Source of the DNA: Capra hircus
Taxonomy: Eukaryota > Chordata > Mammalia > Artiodactyla > Bovidae
Reading direction: 5' to 3'
DNA: 64,000 bases
Assembly: GCF_001704415.2 (NCBI RefSeq)
Contig: NC_030826.1
Location: forward strand, 58,609,362 to 58,673,361
Part shown: positions 54,758 to 63,248 of the stretch, in pieces
Position numbering within the stretch: the stretch's first letter is position 1
Layout: the number at the start of each line of letters is the position of its first letter
The notes under the pieces: generated by a model
The model's database searches: none
What the model was told of the DNA's origin: nothing
Seen by the model: only the letters and a program-made list of their open reading frames with translations
Position numbers and translations under genes: made by a program

Positions 54758-55018
54758 GATCCCTGTCTTAACAGAGGGGGTGGTGGTTGGTAGTTGATTA
54801 TAGCAAACTGTTTTTAAAGATAGCTGATACATAAACAGATAGGTATACAGATACATACCATACACACGTACATAGAATGAGCAAGCCTTAGGTCATTACA
54901 CGCTCTCGATCCCTGTCTGAACAGAGGGTCTGGTTGATTGTAGTTGATTATAGCAAACTGGTTTTAAAGGTAGCTGATAGATACATACCTACATACATGA
55001 AATGAGCAAGCCTTAGGG
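54758..55018. repeat. Direct duplication of about 150 bp, diverged
   Basis: Copy 1 (54,758-54,893) and copy 2 (54,908-55,018) share GATCCCTGTCT(T/G)AACAGAGG, GTAGTTGATTATAGCAAACT, AGATAGCTGATA/AGGTAGCTGATA and AATGAGCAAGCCTTAGG in order. Copy 2 lost part of the ACAT/GATA repeat in the middle. A Bov-tA starts where copy 2 ends. Confidence 0.9.
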
Positions 55019-55218
55019 GATGCAGTGGTAAAGAATCCACCCACCAGTGCAGGGGACACGAGGGACATGGGTTCAATCCCTGGGTCAGAAAGATCCCCTA
55101 GAAGAGGAAATGGCAACCCCCTCCTGCATTCTGGCCTGAAGAATTCCATCGACAGGGGAGCCTGGAGGGCTACAGTCCATAGGGTCGCAAAGAGTTGGAC
55201 ACGACTAGGCGACTGAGC
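55019..55218 (+). mobile_element. Bov-tA SINE
   Basis: CAGTGGTAAAGAATCCACCC, GGGTTCAATCCCTGGGTCAG and a linker and Bov-A tail ending GACTAGGCGACTGAGCAC are present. The first roughly 20 bp of the head are missing. Confidence 0.92.
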
Positions 55219-55290
55219 ACACACACACGCGCGTGTGTGTCTGTGTGTGTACATATGTATGCATGTACATGTGTGCATGTAAATACGCAC
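55219..55290. repeat. CA/CG/TG palindromic alternating tract
   Basis: A CA run, CGCGCG and a TG run form a perfect 20-bp palindrome at 55,221-55,240. It is followed by more alternating purine-pyrimidine DNA (ACATATGTATGCATGTACAT). Confidence 0.9.
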
Positions 55291-55445
55291 AGCCTACCTT
55301 AACCCAAGTTTGCGGGGTGGTACCCTCGACAGAGTACTGAGAGGATATGCCAGGTAGATCACGGACAGTGGCGTGAACCTGGCTCTGCATCTGCTTTGCT
55401 GGAATATGCCAGAGAGCCAACGCTGGAGCAGGCTTTGCTGCTGAC

Positions 55446-55535
55446 AGTCCCAGGGACGGGGGAGCCTGGTGGGCTACCGTCTATGGGGTCGCACAGAGTC
55501 GGACACAACTGAAGCAGCTTAGCAGCCGCAGCAGC
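55446..55535 (+). mobile_element. BOV-A2 SINE 3' part
   Basis: CCAGGGACGGGGGAGCCTGG, GTCTATGGGGTCGCACAGAG and CAACTGAAGCAGCTTAGCAG with a GCAGCC-type tail match the second Bov-A unit of BOV-A2. Homology starts abruptly at about 55,446. Confidence 0.88.
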
Positions 55536-55539
55536 CTAG

Positions 55540-56395
55540 GAGCGGTCATGGATACCCCGCTTCCCTCCAGTCCTGCGGCCTTGCTGAACTGGTCATCTGG
55601 GAGGTCCTTGTGATTGTATCTTATCTCTATTTGAGAGTCATAAAGATGAGTAACTAAAATGTGGTTAATAAACCCCATCTGGGTATTTTCTAGGTGAATA
55701 AACACACCAATTTTTTCCTACTGTTTTTTCATGTGGAAATGATGAACAGGACTCAAAACTCTTGTTTTCATTATGAGCAGAAAAGTAGAAATAATATCAA
55801 GTTATGATACTTGAGGTTGTTCTAAAGTGCTTCAGAGACACTCTGAAAGTTTCAAATAATTATAGCTCCAGTTAAAATTTTATGGCTGCCTGTGGACTTT
55901 CCTGATCAAAGAAAAGTAAACAGAGAACGCTTTTAGGCTGAAAGATATTCAGACCCTTATGGATTTTCTTTTTGGCCCTCTTTCTATTCTTTAAAAGAGT
56001 GATTAATAATTTCACAATATAAAGGCACCCACATTTGGGATTAAGTAATTGAAAGAAATTAATTCCTGAATCCAATCTTTGTGCACCCCAGGCGTGCTGC
56101 ATAATATATTACCTTAGTGATTAAAAATACGAGCCAGATATAAGAAGTCTTCAAAAACCAGTAGTTACTACTTTAATTCCAATCTGTTTCATATGTTTCA
56201 ATGCTACATTTTTTTCTTTTGCTAAAAAGTTCACTATCAGTACAAGTAGTGACATTTGAAAAGAACTATAGATCAGATTTTAGTACTGTAAATATTAACA
56301 TTCTTATCTTAATAATTCTGTTATAGTAATACATTTGAATAGCCTTGGTTTTTTGAAATAACAGACTGGATATGAGTCAAGTGAAAGCATGTCTT
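55540..56395. other. No recognised gene or repeat
   Basis: This is AT-rich unique-looking DNA. Confidence 0.4.
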
Positions 56396-56419
56396 TTCAA
56401 ACGGCTAAGAAAAAAAGAC

Positions 56420-56625
56420 TGCATACACATATATGCACACACACGTGTGTGTGCATACATGTGCATGCACACGCGTTCATGATTATGTCTTCATATATAC
56501 ATGTATGCAAATGCACACTTATGTGCATGTGTGTAACACATAATGAATATAAACACGTGAAAACAGATTCTATGTATATGTATACAGTGTACACGTATGC
56601 ACATATGAACATAGTCTACATGCAT
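56420..56625. repeat. Alternating purine-pyrimidine low-complexity region with 26-bp palindrome
   Basis: Dense CA, TG, TA and GCAT runs. A perfect palindrome of 13-bp arms (TATGCACACACAC and its complement) lies at 56,432-56,457. Confidence 0.9.
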
Positions 56626-56941
56626 ATTTTACCATTTGCTTTATCACTAAAACATGTTTGACATTTTTCATGTTTTATATAAAAATGTTTACATTTGGGG
56701 AATCTGAGTGAATAATGTATAAGAATCTTTTGCACTGTTTTGAAACTTTTCTATAGGTCTATAATCACTTTAAAAATCAAAGCAATTTAAAACATCCTTA
56801 TAAGTGTTGCATTCTACCATGTGTGCTGAAATCATATGTGGAACATTGATTCTGAATATGAAGGTTTAACTTCATGCTGAGGAAAATTGTGGTTTTGATA
56901 CATATAAATATATCTATGCATTTATTTACTCATATAAACAT

Positions 56942-57143
56942 AAAGTGAAAGTGAAGTCGCTCAGTTGTGTCCGACTCTTTGCGACACTGTGGACTGTAGC
57001 TCACCAGGCTCCTCTGTCCATGGGATTCTCCAGGCAAGAATACTGGAGTGGGTTGCCATTTCCTTCTCCAGGGGATCTTCCCGACCTAGGGATCGAACCC
57101 ACATCTCCCACATTGCAGGCAGACGCTTTAACCTCTGAGCCTT
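56942..57143 (-). mobile_element. Bov-tA SINE
   Basis: The reverse-complement copy shows AAAGTGAAAGTGAAGTCGCT, GACTGTAGCTCACCAGGCTC, TCCAGGGGATCTTCCCGACC and a diverged head (TTTAACCTCTGAGCCTTCTG). Confidence 0.93.
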
Positions 57144-57223
57144 CTGATCTGGAGTGGGTCCACTCATTTTTTAATTGAGGTAAAATTCATAGGACAGAAT
57201 TAACCTTTTTAATTCTATAATAC

Positions 57224-58276
57224 AGTTCAGTCAGTTCAGTCACTCAGTCGTGTCTGACTCTCTGTGACCCCATGAATTGCAGCACGCCAGGCCTCCCCGT
57301 CCATCACCAACTCCCGGAGTCCACTCAGACTCACGTCCATCGAGTCAGTGATGCCATCCAGCCGTCTCTTCCTGGGTTGTCCCCTTCTCCTCCTGCCCCC
57401 AATCCCTCCCAGCATCAGACTCTTTTCCAATGAGTCAACTCTTTGCATGAGGTGGCCAAAGTACTGGAGTTTCAGCTTTAGCATCATTCCTTCTAAAGAA
57501 ATCCCAGGGTTGATCTCCTTCAGAATAGACTGGTTGGATCTCCTTGCAGTCCAAGGGACTCTCAAGAGTCTTCTCCAACACCACGGTTCAAAAGCATCAA
57601 TTCTTCAGCGCTCAGCCTTCTTCACAGTCCAACTCTCACATCCATACATGACCACTGGAAAAACCATAGCCTTGACTAGACGGACCTTAGTCGGCAAAGT
57701 AATGTCTCTGCTTTTCAATATGCTATCTAGGTTGGTCATAACTTTTCTTCCAAGGAGTAAGTGTCTTTTCATTTCATGGCTGCAGTCACCATCTGCAGTG
57801 ATTTTGGAGCCCCCCAAAATAAAGTCTGACACTGTTTCCACTGTTTCCCCATCTATTTCCCATGAAGTGATGGGACCAGATGCCATGATCTTTGTTTTCT
57901 GAATGTTGAGCTTTAAGCCAACTTTTTCACTCTCCTCTTTCACTTTCATCAAGAGGCTTTTTAGTTCCTCTTCACTTTCTGCCATAAGGGTGGTGTCATC
58001 TGCATATCTGAGGTTATTGATATTTCTCCCGGCAATCTTGATTCCAGCTTGTGTTTCTTCCAGTCCAGCGTTTCACATGATGTACTCTGCATAGAAGTTA
58101 AATAAGCAGGGTGACAATATACAGCCTTGACGTACTCCTTTTCCTATTTGGAACCAGTCTGTTGTTCCATGTCCAGTTCTAACTGTTGCTTCCTGACTTG
58201 CATACAGATTTCTCAAGAGGCAGGTCGGGTGGTCTGGTATTCCCATCCCTCTCAGAATGTCCCACAGTTTGTTGTG
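57224..58276 (-). mobile_element. BovB LINE, 5'-truncated, antisense, inserted in L1
   Basis: It runs from the TCAGTCAGTTCAGTCACTCA tail through the whole C-terminal half of ORF2 to TCCCACAGTTTGTTGTGA, where homology ends. TAATACAG (57,218-57,225) and TAATACGG (58,281-58,288) may be the target duplication. It is little diverged. Confidence 0.93.
57236..58276 (-). pseudogene. BovB ORF2 fragment: RT motif B to C-terminus, few defects
   Basis: The minus-strand reading covers LLRNLYASQEATVRTGHG, motif B (QGCILSPCLFN), an in-frame stop just after EYIM (near 58,076), an intact YADD region (about 58,000-58,010), KVGLKLNIQKTKIMAS, YGCESWTVKKAER and the arginine-rich GRRRRG. Motif A and the endonuclease are missing through 5' truncation. 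It is one of the better preserved copies here but cannot be active. Confidence 0.87.
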
Positions 58277-58434
58277 AATGTAATACGGTGCTATATAATA
58301 TACAGAATGTTGCACCGCCGCAGTGCATATCAGGTTCTAAACAAGTTTATCACCCCTCCCCTAAAAAAAGAAAAAAGTACTCCTGTTATGTAGTCACCCT
58401 TCCACTGCTGGTCAGCACCCATCTGCTTTCTGTC

Positions 58435-58680
58435 TCGCGCGTTCGCCTATTCTGGACGGCTGGTGACAACGGGCTCTTCTACGCCGCGGTCTGCCTCTGG
58501 CTTCTCTCGCCGTGGTGAAGCCCGTCTGTGCTGTCGCCGGCACCGCCGCCCCGCTGCCTGCTCGGGCCGGATCGCCTTCTACCGCGTGTCTTGCAGCACT
58601 GCGTTAACCACTCGCCCGCTGGTGGCTGCCTGGAGTGTTTCCGCCGCCAGTAATCGTGAACTGCGCCGCTGCGAGCACAG
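58435..58680. other. GC-converted, CpG-saturated island within L1
   Basis: About 30 CpGs occur in about 245 bp with GC near 64%, including TCGCGCGTTCGCC, CACCGCCGCCCCGC and GCGCCGCTGCGAGC. L1 landmarks (CCTATTCTGGAC, CTGGCTTCT, GTGTTTCC) remain in register, but A/T bases of the recalled L1 consensus are replaced mostly by G/C. L1 on both sides is normally AT-rich. Confidence 0.7.
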
Positions 58681-58810
58681 GGGCATCTGTTTGAGAACCA
58701 CGTTTCAATTCCTTGGTGTATAAGCCTAAACATGGAATGGCTGGGTTACATGTAAATTCTATCTTTAGCTTCTTAAGAACCTGCCAAACTGTTTTCTTAT
58801 TCCTGCCTCA

Positions 58811-59108
58811 TGTTAAGGGCCGGGCGCATGAACTCGTGATGCCCAGACGGTCTCTGATTTTAAGCGGCTGGTTTGTGAAGAGTCCTGAGGAATTGTGCTT
58901 GGAGGAACACGGATATTTAGAAGCAGGTGAGGTAAATGAGAAGACTGGCAAAGAGATTGGAGGAGAAAGAGGTCTTGGAGTTTTAGGAGTCGAGGAAGGA
59001 GAGGATTTCAAAGACAAGAGAAGAACTGGTCAGAGGGAAGGCAGTAGCTTTAGAAACTAGATTTTTTTTTAAAATGTATTCAAATGCTTCTATGAGAGGA
59101 ACTGGGAG
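58811..59108. other. No recognised gene or repeat
   Basis: This is purine-rich unique-looking DNA. An open plus-strand frame here (to 59,060) has no recognised motif. Confidence 0.4.
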
Positions 59109-59109
59109 G

Positions 59110-59360
59110 CGCAGGTTTGATCCCTGGGTCAGAAAGATCCCCTGGAGAAGGACATGGCAACCCATGCCAGTATTCTTGCCTGGAGAATCCCATGGACAGA
59201 GGAGCCTGGCGGGCTGCAGGCCACGGGGTCACAAAGAGTAGGCCACGGCTGCAGCAACAGAGCGTGAGCGTTGTATGTTCAGCGGCTGCTCAGGGACGTG
59301 TCTCAGGCTGTGGGGCTGCCAAGAGTCAGACACGACTTAGCAACTGAACAGCAACAGTAT
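59110..59360 (+). mobile_element. Bov-tA SINE with an extra 3' tail segment
   Basis: GCAGGTTTGATCCCTGGGTC, GGAGAAGGACATGGCAACCC and a first Bov-A tail (GGGTCACAAAGAGTAGGCCA) are followed, about 60 bp later, by another tail piece (GGGGCTGCCAAGAGTCAGAC ... CTTAGCAACTGAACAGCAAC). The tRNA head is missing. Confidence 0.88.
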
Positions 59361-59632
59361 CTCACACAAATACTATGATCAGGACCTGGGGAGAGAAGTT
59401 GAAGTTCACTGACAGCTGTACCAACCCCTCAATAAATTCTCAGTTTTAGCATCAAGAGATTTGAGGCAAAGTAAGAAATTAAAGAGAAGAGGGGACATAG
59501 CATTCCATCATTGTTTTTAAAACACACGATAGAGAAGAATAAAGGAAATGAATGAACGGTAGCTAAGGATGAGGGTCTGTGCTTAACACAGGTTCTCAAA
59601 TTCGCAACTGTGTTTGCTTTCCGAATCGTTTT
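59361..59632. other. No recognised gene or repeat
   Basis: This is AT-leaning unique-looking DNA. Confidence 0.4.
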
Positions 59633-59643
59633 AAGAGCCCCAT

Positions 59644-59902
59644 ACTGCTGCTGCTAAGTCGCTTCAGTCGTGTCTGACTCTGTGCGACCCCATAGACAGC
59701 AGCCCACCAGGCTCCCCAGTCCCTGGGATTCTCCAGGCAAGAACACTGGAGTGGGTTGCCATTTCCTTCTCCAATGCATGAAAGTGAAGTTGTTCAGTCG
59801 TGTCCGACTCTTCACGACCCCATGGACTGCAGCCCACCAGGCTCCTCCGTCCATGGCACTTTCCAGGCAAGAGCCTGGAGTGGGCTGCCATCGCCTTCTC
59901 TG
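59644..59902 (-). mobile_element. BOV-A2 SINE with perfect 11-bp TSD
   Basis: It starts with the CTGCTGCTGCTAAGTCGCTT tail, then two Bov-A units in reverse orientation separated by TTTCCTTCTCCAATGCATGA. AAGAGCCCCAT flanks it exactly at 59,633-59,643 and 59,903-59,913, so it is a recent insertion. Confidence 0.96.
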
Positions 59903-59913
59903 AAGAGCCCCAT

Positions 59914-60580
59914 GAGGAAATCGTAATCCCCATCATCATTGCACTTTATGTGTTTCAGTTGGGCCTATTTTGTGTGGCTTCAGTCCTGGCTCCAAACGGT
60001 GCTTGCTGCCCTCTGTCCACTGCCCACCCTCTCCCTGGCCCATCGCGTCTTCCTCTCCTGACCTCCCATGAAACAGGAGATAAACATTTCCACCCTGAGG
60101 AGATACAGAAATCTGCCCTACGTGTTTGAGCAGTGCCCACCTCAGTCTTTGCTAAGGTCTGTTTTTCTGGTCACAGTGCACCTCCCCACCCTCATCATAG
60201 GTATGTGCAAGGATTCATCTCTGAGAATGCTTACCTCTCTCTACTCAACACTCCTTAGAGGTTTTAAGCATTTCTCATACATACACAAATCTCACTTTTT
60301 TTTTTTTTTTAATATATCCAGCAGGACTTCTCTAAACTCCAGAATTATCTGCCTGCAAATAAGACTCTTACCTGAGTATCCACTTGACACGAAAAGCTCC
60401 ATTATGTCTAGCACTGTGGACACTTGGCTTTCCTTCCCAGACCTGCTTCCGCCTCTGTCCTCACTGTCTCAGTTAGGGACTCCTACCCATCCAAGGCTAT
60501 TTGCTCACACCTGGCTTTAATCTGTTTGCAAATCCACGGACTCACCTTCTAAATACACTCGCATCCTATCACTTCTCCTT
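59914..60580. other. No recognised gene; poly-T run
   Basis: A T-rich run lies at 60,297-60,311. The 150-codon plus-strand frame (60,068-60,520) crosses it and has no recognised domain. Confidence 0.4.
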
Positions 60581-60700
60581 GCCTACACTGTCCCTGTCCC
60601 TGTCTAAGCCACCATCATCTGTTACCCTGATTATTGAAGTAGCCTTCTAGCAGGTCACCTTGCTTGGCCATTTTTCCAGCTTTCTGATCGCATATCCTAT
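60580..60700. mobile_element. Unclassified ancient mammalian repeat fragment
   Basis: CTAAGCCACCATCATCTGTT, ACCCTGATTATTGAAGTAGC and CTTCTAGCAGGTCACCTTGC recall the widespread ancient 'aagccaccatcatctc..ctggattactgcaatagcctcctaac' repeat. I cannot name the family with confidence. Confidence 0.4.
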
Positions 60701-61158
60701 CACCGAGATCTTCCCACATGGCCTTATTGATTGATCGATTGAGATTTCTCAGTTCTTTATTCTTTTTTGACGTACACTAGATGTACAATATTATATGTTA
60801 CACGTGTACAACCTCATGATTCACCATTTTAAAGGTTATACTCCACCTGTAGTTATTCCCTGCGCTGTACATACATATCCTTGTAGCTCATTTTATACAT
60901 ATTAGTTTGTGTCATATAATCCCCTTCCTCTGTCTTGCCCCTACCCCTTCTCTCTTGCCACAGGTAACTACGGGTTTGTTCTCTTATCTGTGAGCCTATT
61001 TTTTGTTATATTCATTAGTTTGTTGTATTTTTCAAATTCTGTGAGTGATGTCACACAGCATTTGTCTTTATTTGATTATTTCACTGAGCAGAATGCCTTC
61101 CAAGTCCATCCATGTTGCTGCAGATGGCAAAGTTCTATCCTTTTTTTATGGCTGAGTA

Positions 61159-61606
61159 ACAAAGGTCCGTCTAGTCAAGGCTATGGTTTTTCCAGTGGTC
61201 ATGTATGGATGTGAGAGTTGGAATGTAACGAAAACTGAACACCAAAGAATTGATGCTTTTGAACTGTGGTGTTGGAGAAGACTCTTGAGAGTCCCTTGGA
61301 CTGCAAGGAGATCCAACCAGTCCATCCTAAAGGAGATCAGTCCTGGGTGTTCACTGGAAGGACTAATGTTGAGGCTGAAACTCCAATACTCTGACCACCT
61401 GATGCGAAGAGCTGACTCATTGTAAAAGACCCTGATGCTGGGAAAGACTGAGTGAGGGAGGAGAAGGGGACGACAGAGGTTGGATGGCATCATCGACTTG
61501 ATGGACATGGGTTTGGGTAAGCTCCGGGAGTTGGTGATGGACAGGGAGGCCTGACATGCTGCGGTTCATGGGGTCACAAAGAGTCGGACATGACTGAGCG
61601 ACTGAA
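61159..61606 (+). mobile_element. BovB LINE 3' end, sense, inserted in L1, with TSD
   Basis: AAAGGTCCGTCTAGTCAAGG through GTATGGATGTGAGAGTTGGA, ACCTGATGCGAAGAGCTGAC and the terminal CACAAAGAGTCGGACATGAC. CTGAGTA flanks it at 61,152-61,158 and 61,607-61,613. The copy is 5'-truncated to about 450 bp. Confidence 0.92.
61183..61425 (+). pseudogene. BovB ORF2 C-terminal fragment
   Basis: An 80-codon open stretch reads AMVFPVVMYGCESWNVTKTE, WCWRRLLRVPWTARRSNQ and HLMRRADSL, all typical of the ORF2 C-terminus. It stops where the usual 'EKT' is changed to a stop. The RT core is absent. Confidence 0.85.
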
Positions 61607-61733
61607 CTGAGTATTTATTTATCTTTATCTGTTCATCTTGTTGATGGACATTTAGGTTGCTTCCAAATCTTGGCAGTCTTAAATAATGCTTCTTTGAAGA
61701 TTGCGGTGCATGTATATTTTCCAATTAGCACTC

Positions 61734-61734
<1 letters not shown>

Positions 61735-61763
<29 letters not shown>
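61735..61763. repeat. (TG)14 microsatellite
   Basis: A pure TG run interrupts the right half of the L1. Confidence 0.95.
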
Positions 61764-61766
<3 letters not shown>

Positions 61767-61964
61767 GATATATACTCAGAAGTGGAATTGCTGAATCATA
61801 TGACATTTCTATTTTTAGCTTTTTTGAGAAATCTCCTTATGTCCAAACAACCCTATTTAAAATAGCATTTCAGCATTCCCTAACCCCATTCCCCCTTTAT
61901 TTCCTTCTGTTTACTTTACACCATTAGACAACTGTGATAATGTACTTTTTAAATATTTCTCCTC

Positions 61965-62105
61965 TCGCTACTAAGAAAGTAAGCTTCAAAAGAGCAGACA
62001 TTAATTGTCTATTTTTTCATTGTTGTATCTACAAAGCTCAGACAGTGCCTAGTACAAAATAAAGCTTACTTAAAGTATTTTTTAGTACGTATGAACAAAT
62101 GGCAG
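61965..62105 (+). mobile_element. L2 3' end, sense
   Basis: AAGTAAGCTTCAAAAGAGCA, CATTGTTGTATCTACAAAGC, AGACAGTGCCTAGTACAAAA and TAAAGTATTTTTTAGTACGT follow the L2 terminus ('gtaagctcc...tgtatccccagc...acagtgcctggcaca...aaatatttgttgaatga'). Confidence 0.6.
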
Positions 62106-62410
62106 TATGTCTAGAATACTTGCAAAGTCTTCTATCTGATAAATAATATCTACAGTTAAATTAGCATGGTTACCGAGAAATTTGTCATGTATTGTGTATT
62201 TAAAATATTTCAGAGCTGGAAGATTCTGAAAAACCAGGAGATCTTTGTATATGAAATATTTTCAGAGTTGAAAGATATCTCCCTAAAAGGGCTGGATTAA
62301 AGGATGCCTACTCACAGAGATCTGAGGCCTTCAGCACTGTGATTAGAAACCCACCTCTAATCCTCTAATGAAATATCCCTGACTTGGTGTCTGTAGTTCA
62401 GGGTTGTAAT
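62106..62410. other. No recognised gene or repeat
   Basis: This is AT-rich. A short imperfect direct repeat with AAATATTT(C/T)CAGAG(C/T)TG(G/A)AAGAT lies at about 62,203-62,268. Confidence 0.45.
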
Positions 62411-62419
62411 TGTGTCTTT

Positions 62420-62575
62420 GCAACACACAGTGATGTGATAACTGGGCAAGTTGCATAATCCATTTTGAGCTTAAGCTGTACACTGATGATGATAATAGTC
62501 AAAAGGACCTCACAGGACTGTGGTGAGGATCAGCTGAAATCTTGGACATGGTTGATAAAATGTCAAACATGCCGC
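62420..62575 (+). mobile_element. MIR SINE remnant
   Basis: GTGATAACTGGGCAAGTTGC, TGATGATGATAATAGTCAAA, GACCTCACAGGACTGTGGTG and AGGATCAGCTGAAATC follow the sense MIR core and 3' part. Confidence 0.55.
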
Positions 62576-62579
62576 AAAT

Positions 62580-63103
62580 ATAAGAAACCTGAAAACATGC
62601 TACGAATATAAGGCTAAGAGAAAACACAAAAGTTCACAAGTTTATCCTATGATTTTCTTACCACCCTATTTTTCTTTACTATCAGATTCACTTAAAATTT
62701 GATTAAAGAAACTTCACATTTTGTTTGAGAGAATCCTTTAGGCACCTTGAAGGTATTTCAGTAACATTCAGTTCCAAACATTATCTCCCAGTTCTCTATA
62801 TTGTCTTGGCTTTTCAATTAGATAATTCCCAAATTCTCTAAATATGTCAGACCAGGCCACTCACTTCTGTCTCTGATTACTTCTTTCTCTTCCACTATCT
62901 TTAAAAATCAGTCTGGCAAATGCCCAGCAGAAGACTGAAGCAAAAGCATATAGGATTGAATGAAAGCTTTAAGAATGTCAGTTTGGATCTGGGCCTCAGA
63001 CCTGCCCTGGGACTTTGGTTAACTAAGATCCACACTGATCAAGCAAGCATTTCTTCCCCCTCTGTCATCATTATTCACAGCACTCACCCATCACCCGTTA
63101 CCA
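62580..63103. other. No recognised gene or repeat
   Basis: This is AT-rich unique-looking DNA with no coding motif. Confidence 0.4.
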
Positions 63104-63104
63104 C

Positions 63105-63248
63105 GCTCTGTCCATGGCATTTCCCCGGCAAGAATGCTGGAGTGGGCTGCCATTTCTTTCTTCAGGGGATCTTCCTGACCCAGGGATTGAACTCACATCT
63201 CCAGCGTCGGCAGGCGGATTCTTTACCACTGCACGATCTGGGGATTGC
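63105..63248 (-). mobile_element. Bov-tA SINE, tail missing
   Basis: The reverse-complement copy shows CTCTGTCCATGGCATTTCCC, GAATGCTGGAGTGGGCTGCC, TTCAGGGGATCTTCCTGACC and a head with GGATTCTTTACCACTGC. The Bov-A tail beyond CCATGG is absent. Confidence 0.9.

Larger units (their letters stand above)
57150..58810 (-). mobile_element. Old L1 3' region, antisense, split by a BovB
   Basis: The left part (57,150-57,223) has TTTTTTAATTGAGGTAAAAT and CATAGGACAGAATTAACC. The right part (58,277-58,810) has AGAATGTTGCACCGCCGCAG, ATCTGCTTTCTGTCTC, CGCCTATTCTGGAC and GGAATGGCTGGGTTACATGT, then CCTGCCAAACTGTTTTCTTA. This order is the classic antisense L1 series. A 245-bp internal stretch is exceptionally GC/CpG-rich although it still lines up with L1. 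Confidence 0.75.
60735..61865 (-). mobile_element. Old L1 fragment, antisense, split by a BovB
   Basis: The left part has TTGATTATTTCACTGAGCAG, TCCAAGTCCATCCATGTTGC and TTTTTATGGCTGAGTA. The right part has TTGTTGATGGACATTTAGGT, TATATACTCAGAAGTGGAAT and TGCTGAATCATATGACATTT. The order is correct for antisense L1, with BovB and a TG run between or within. Confidence 0.8.
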
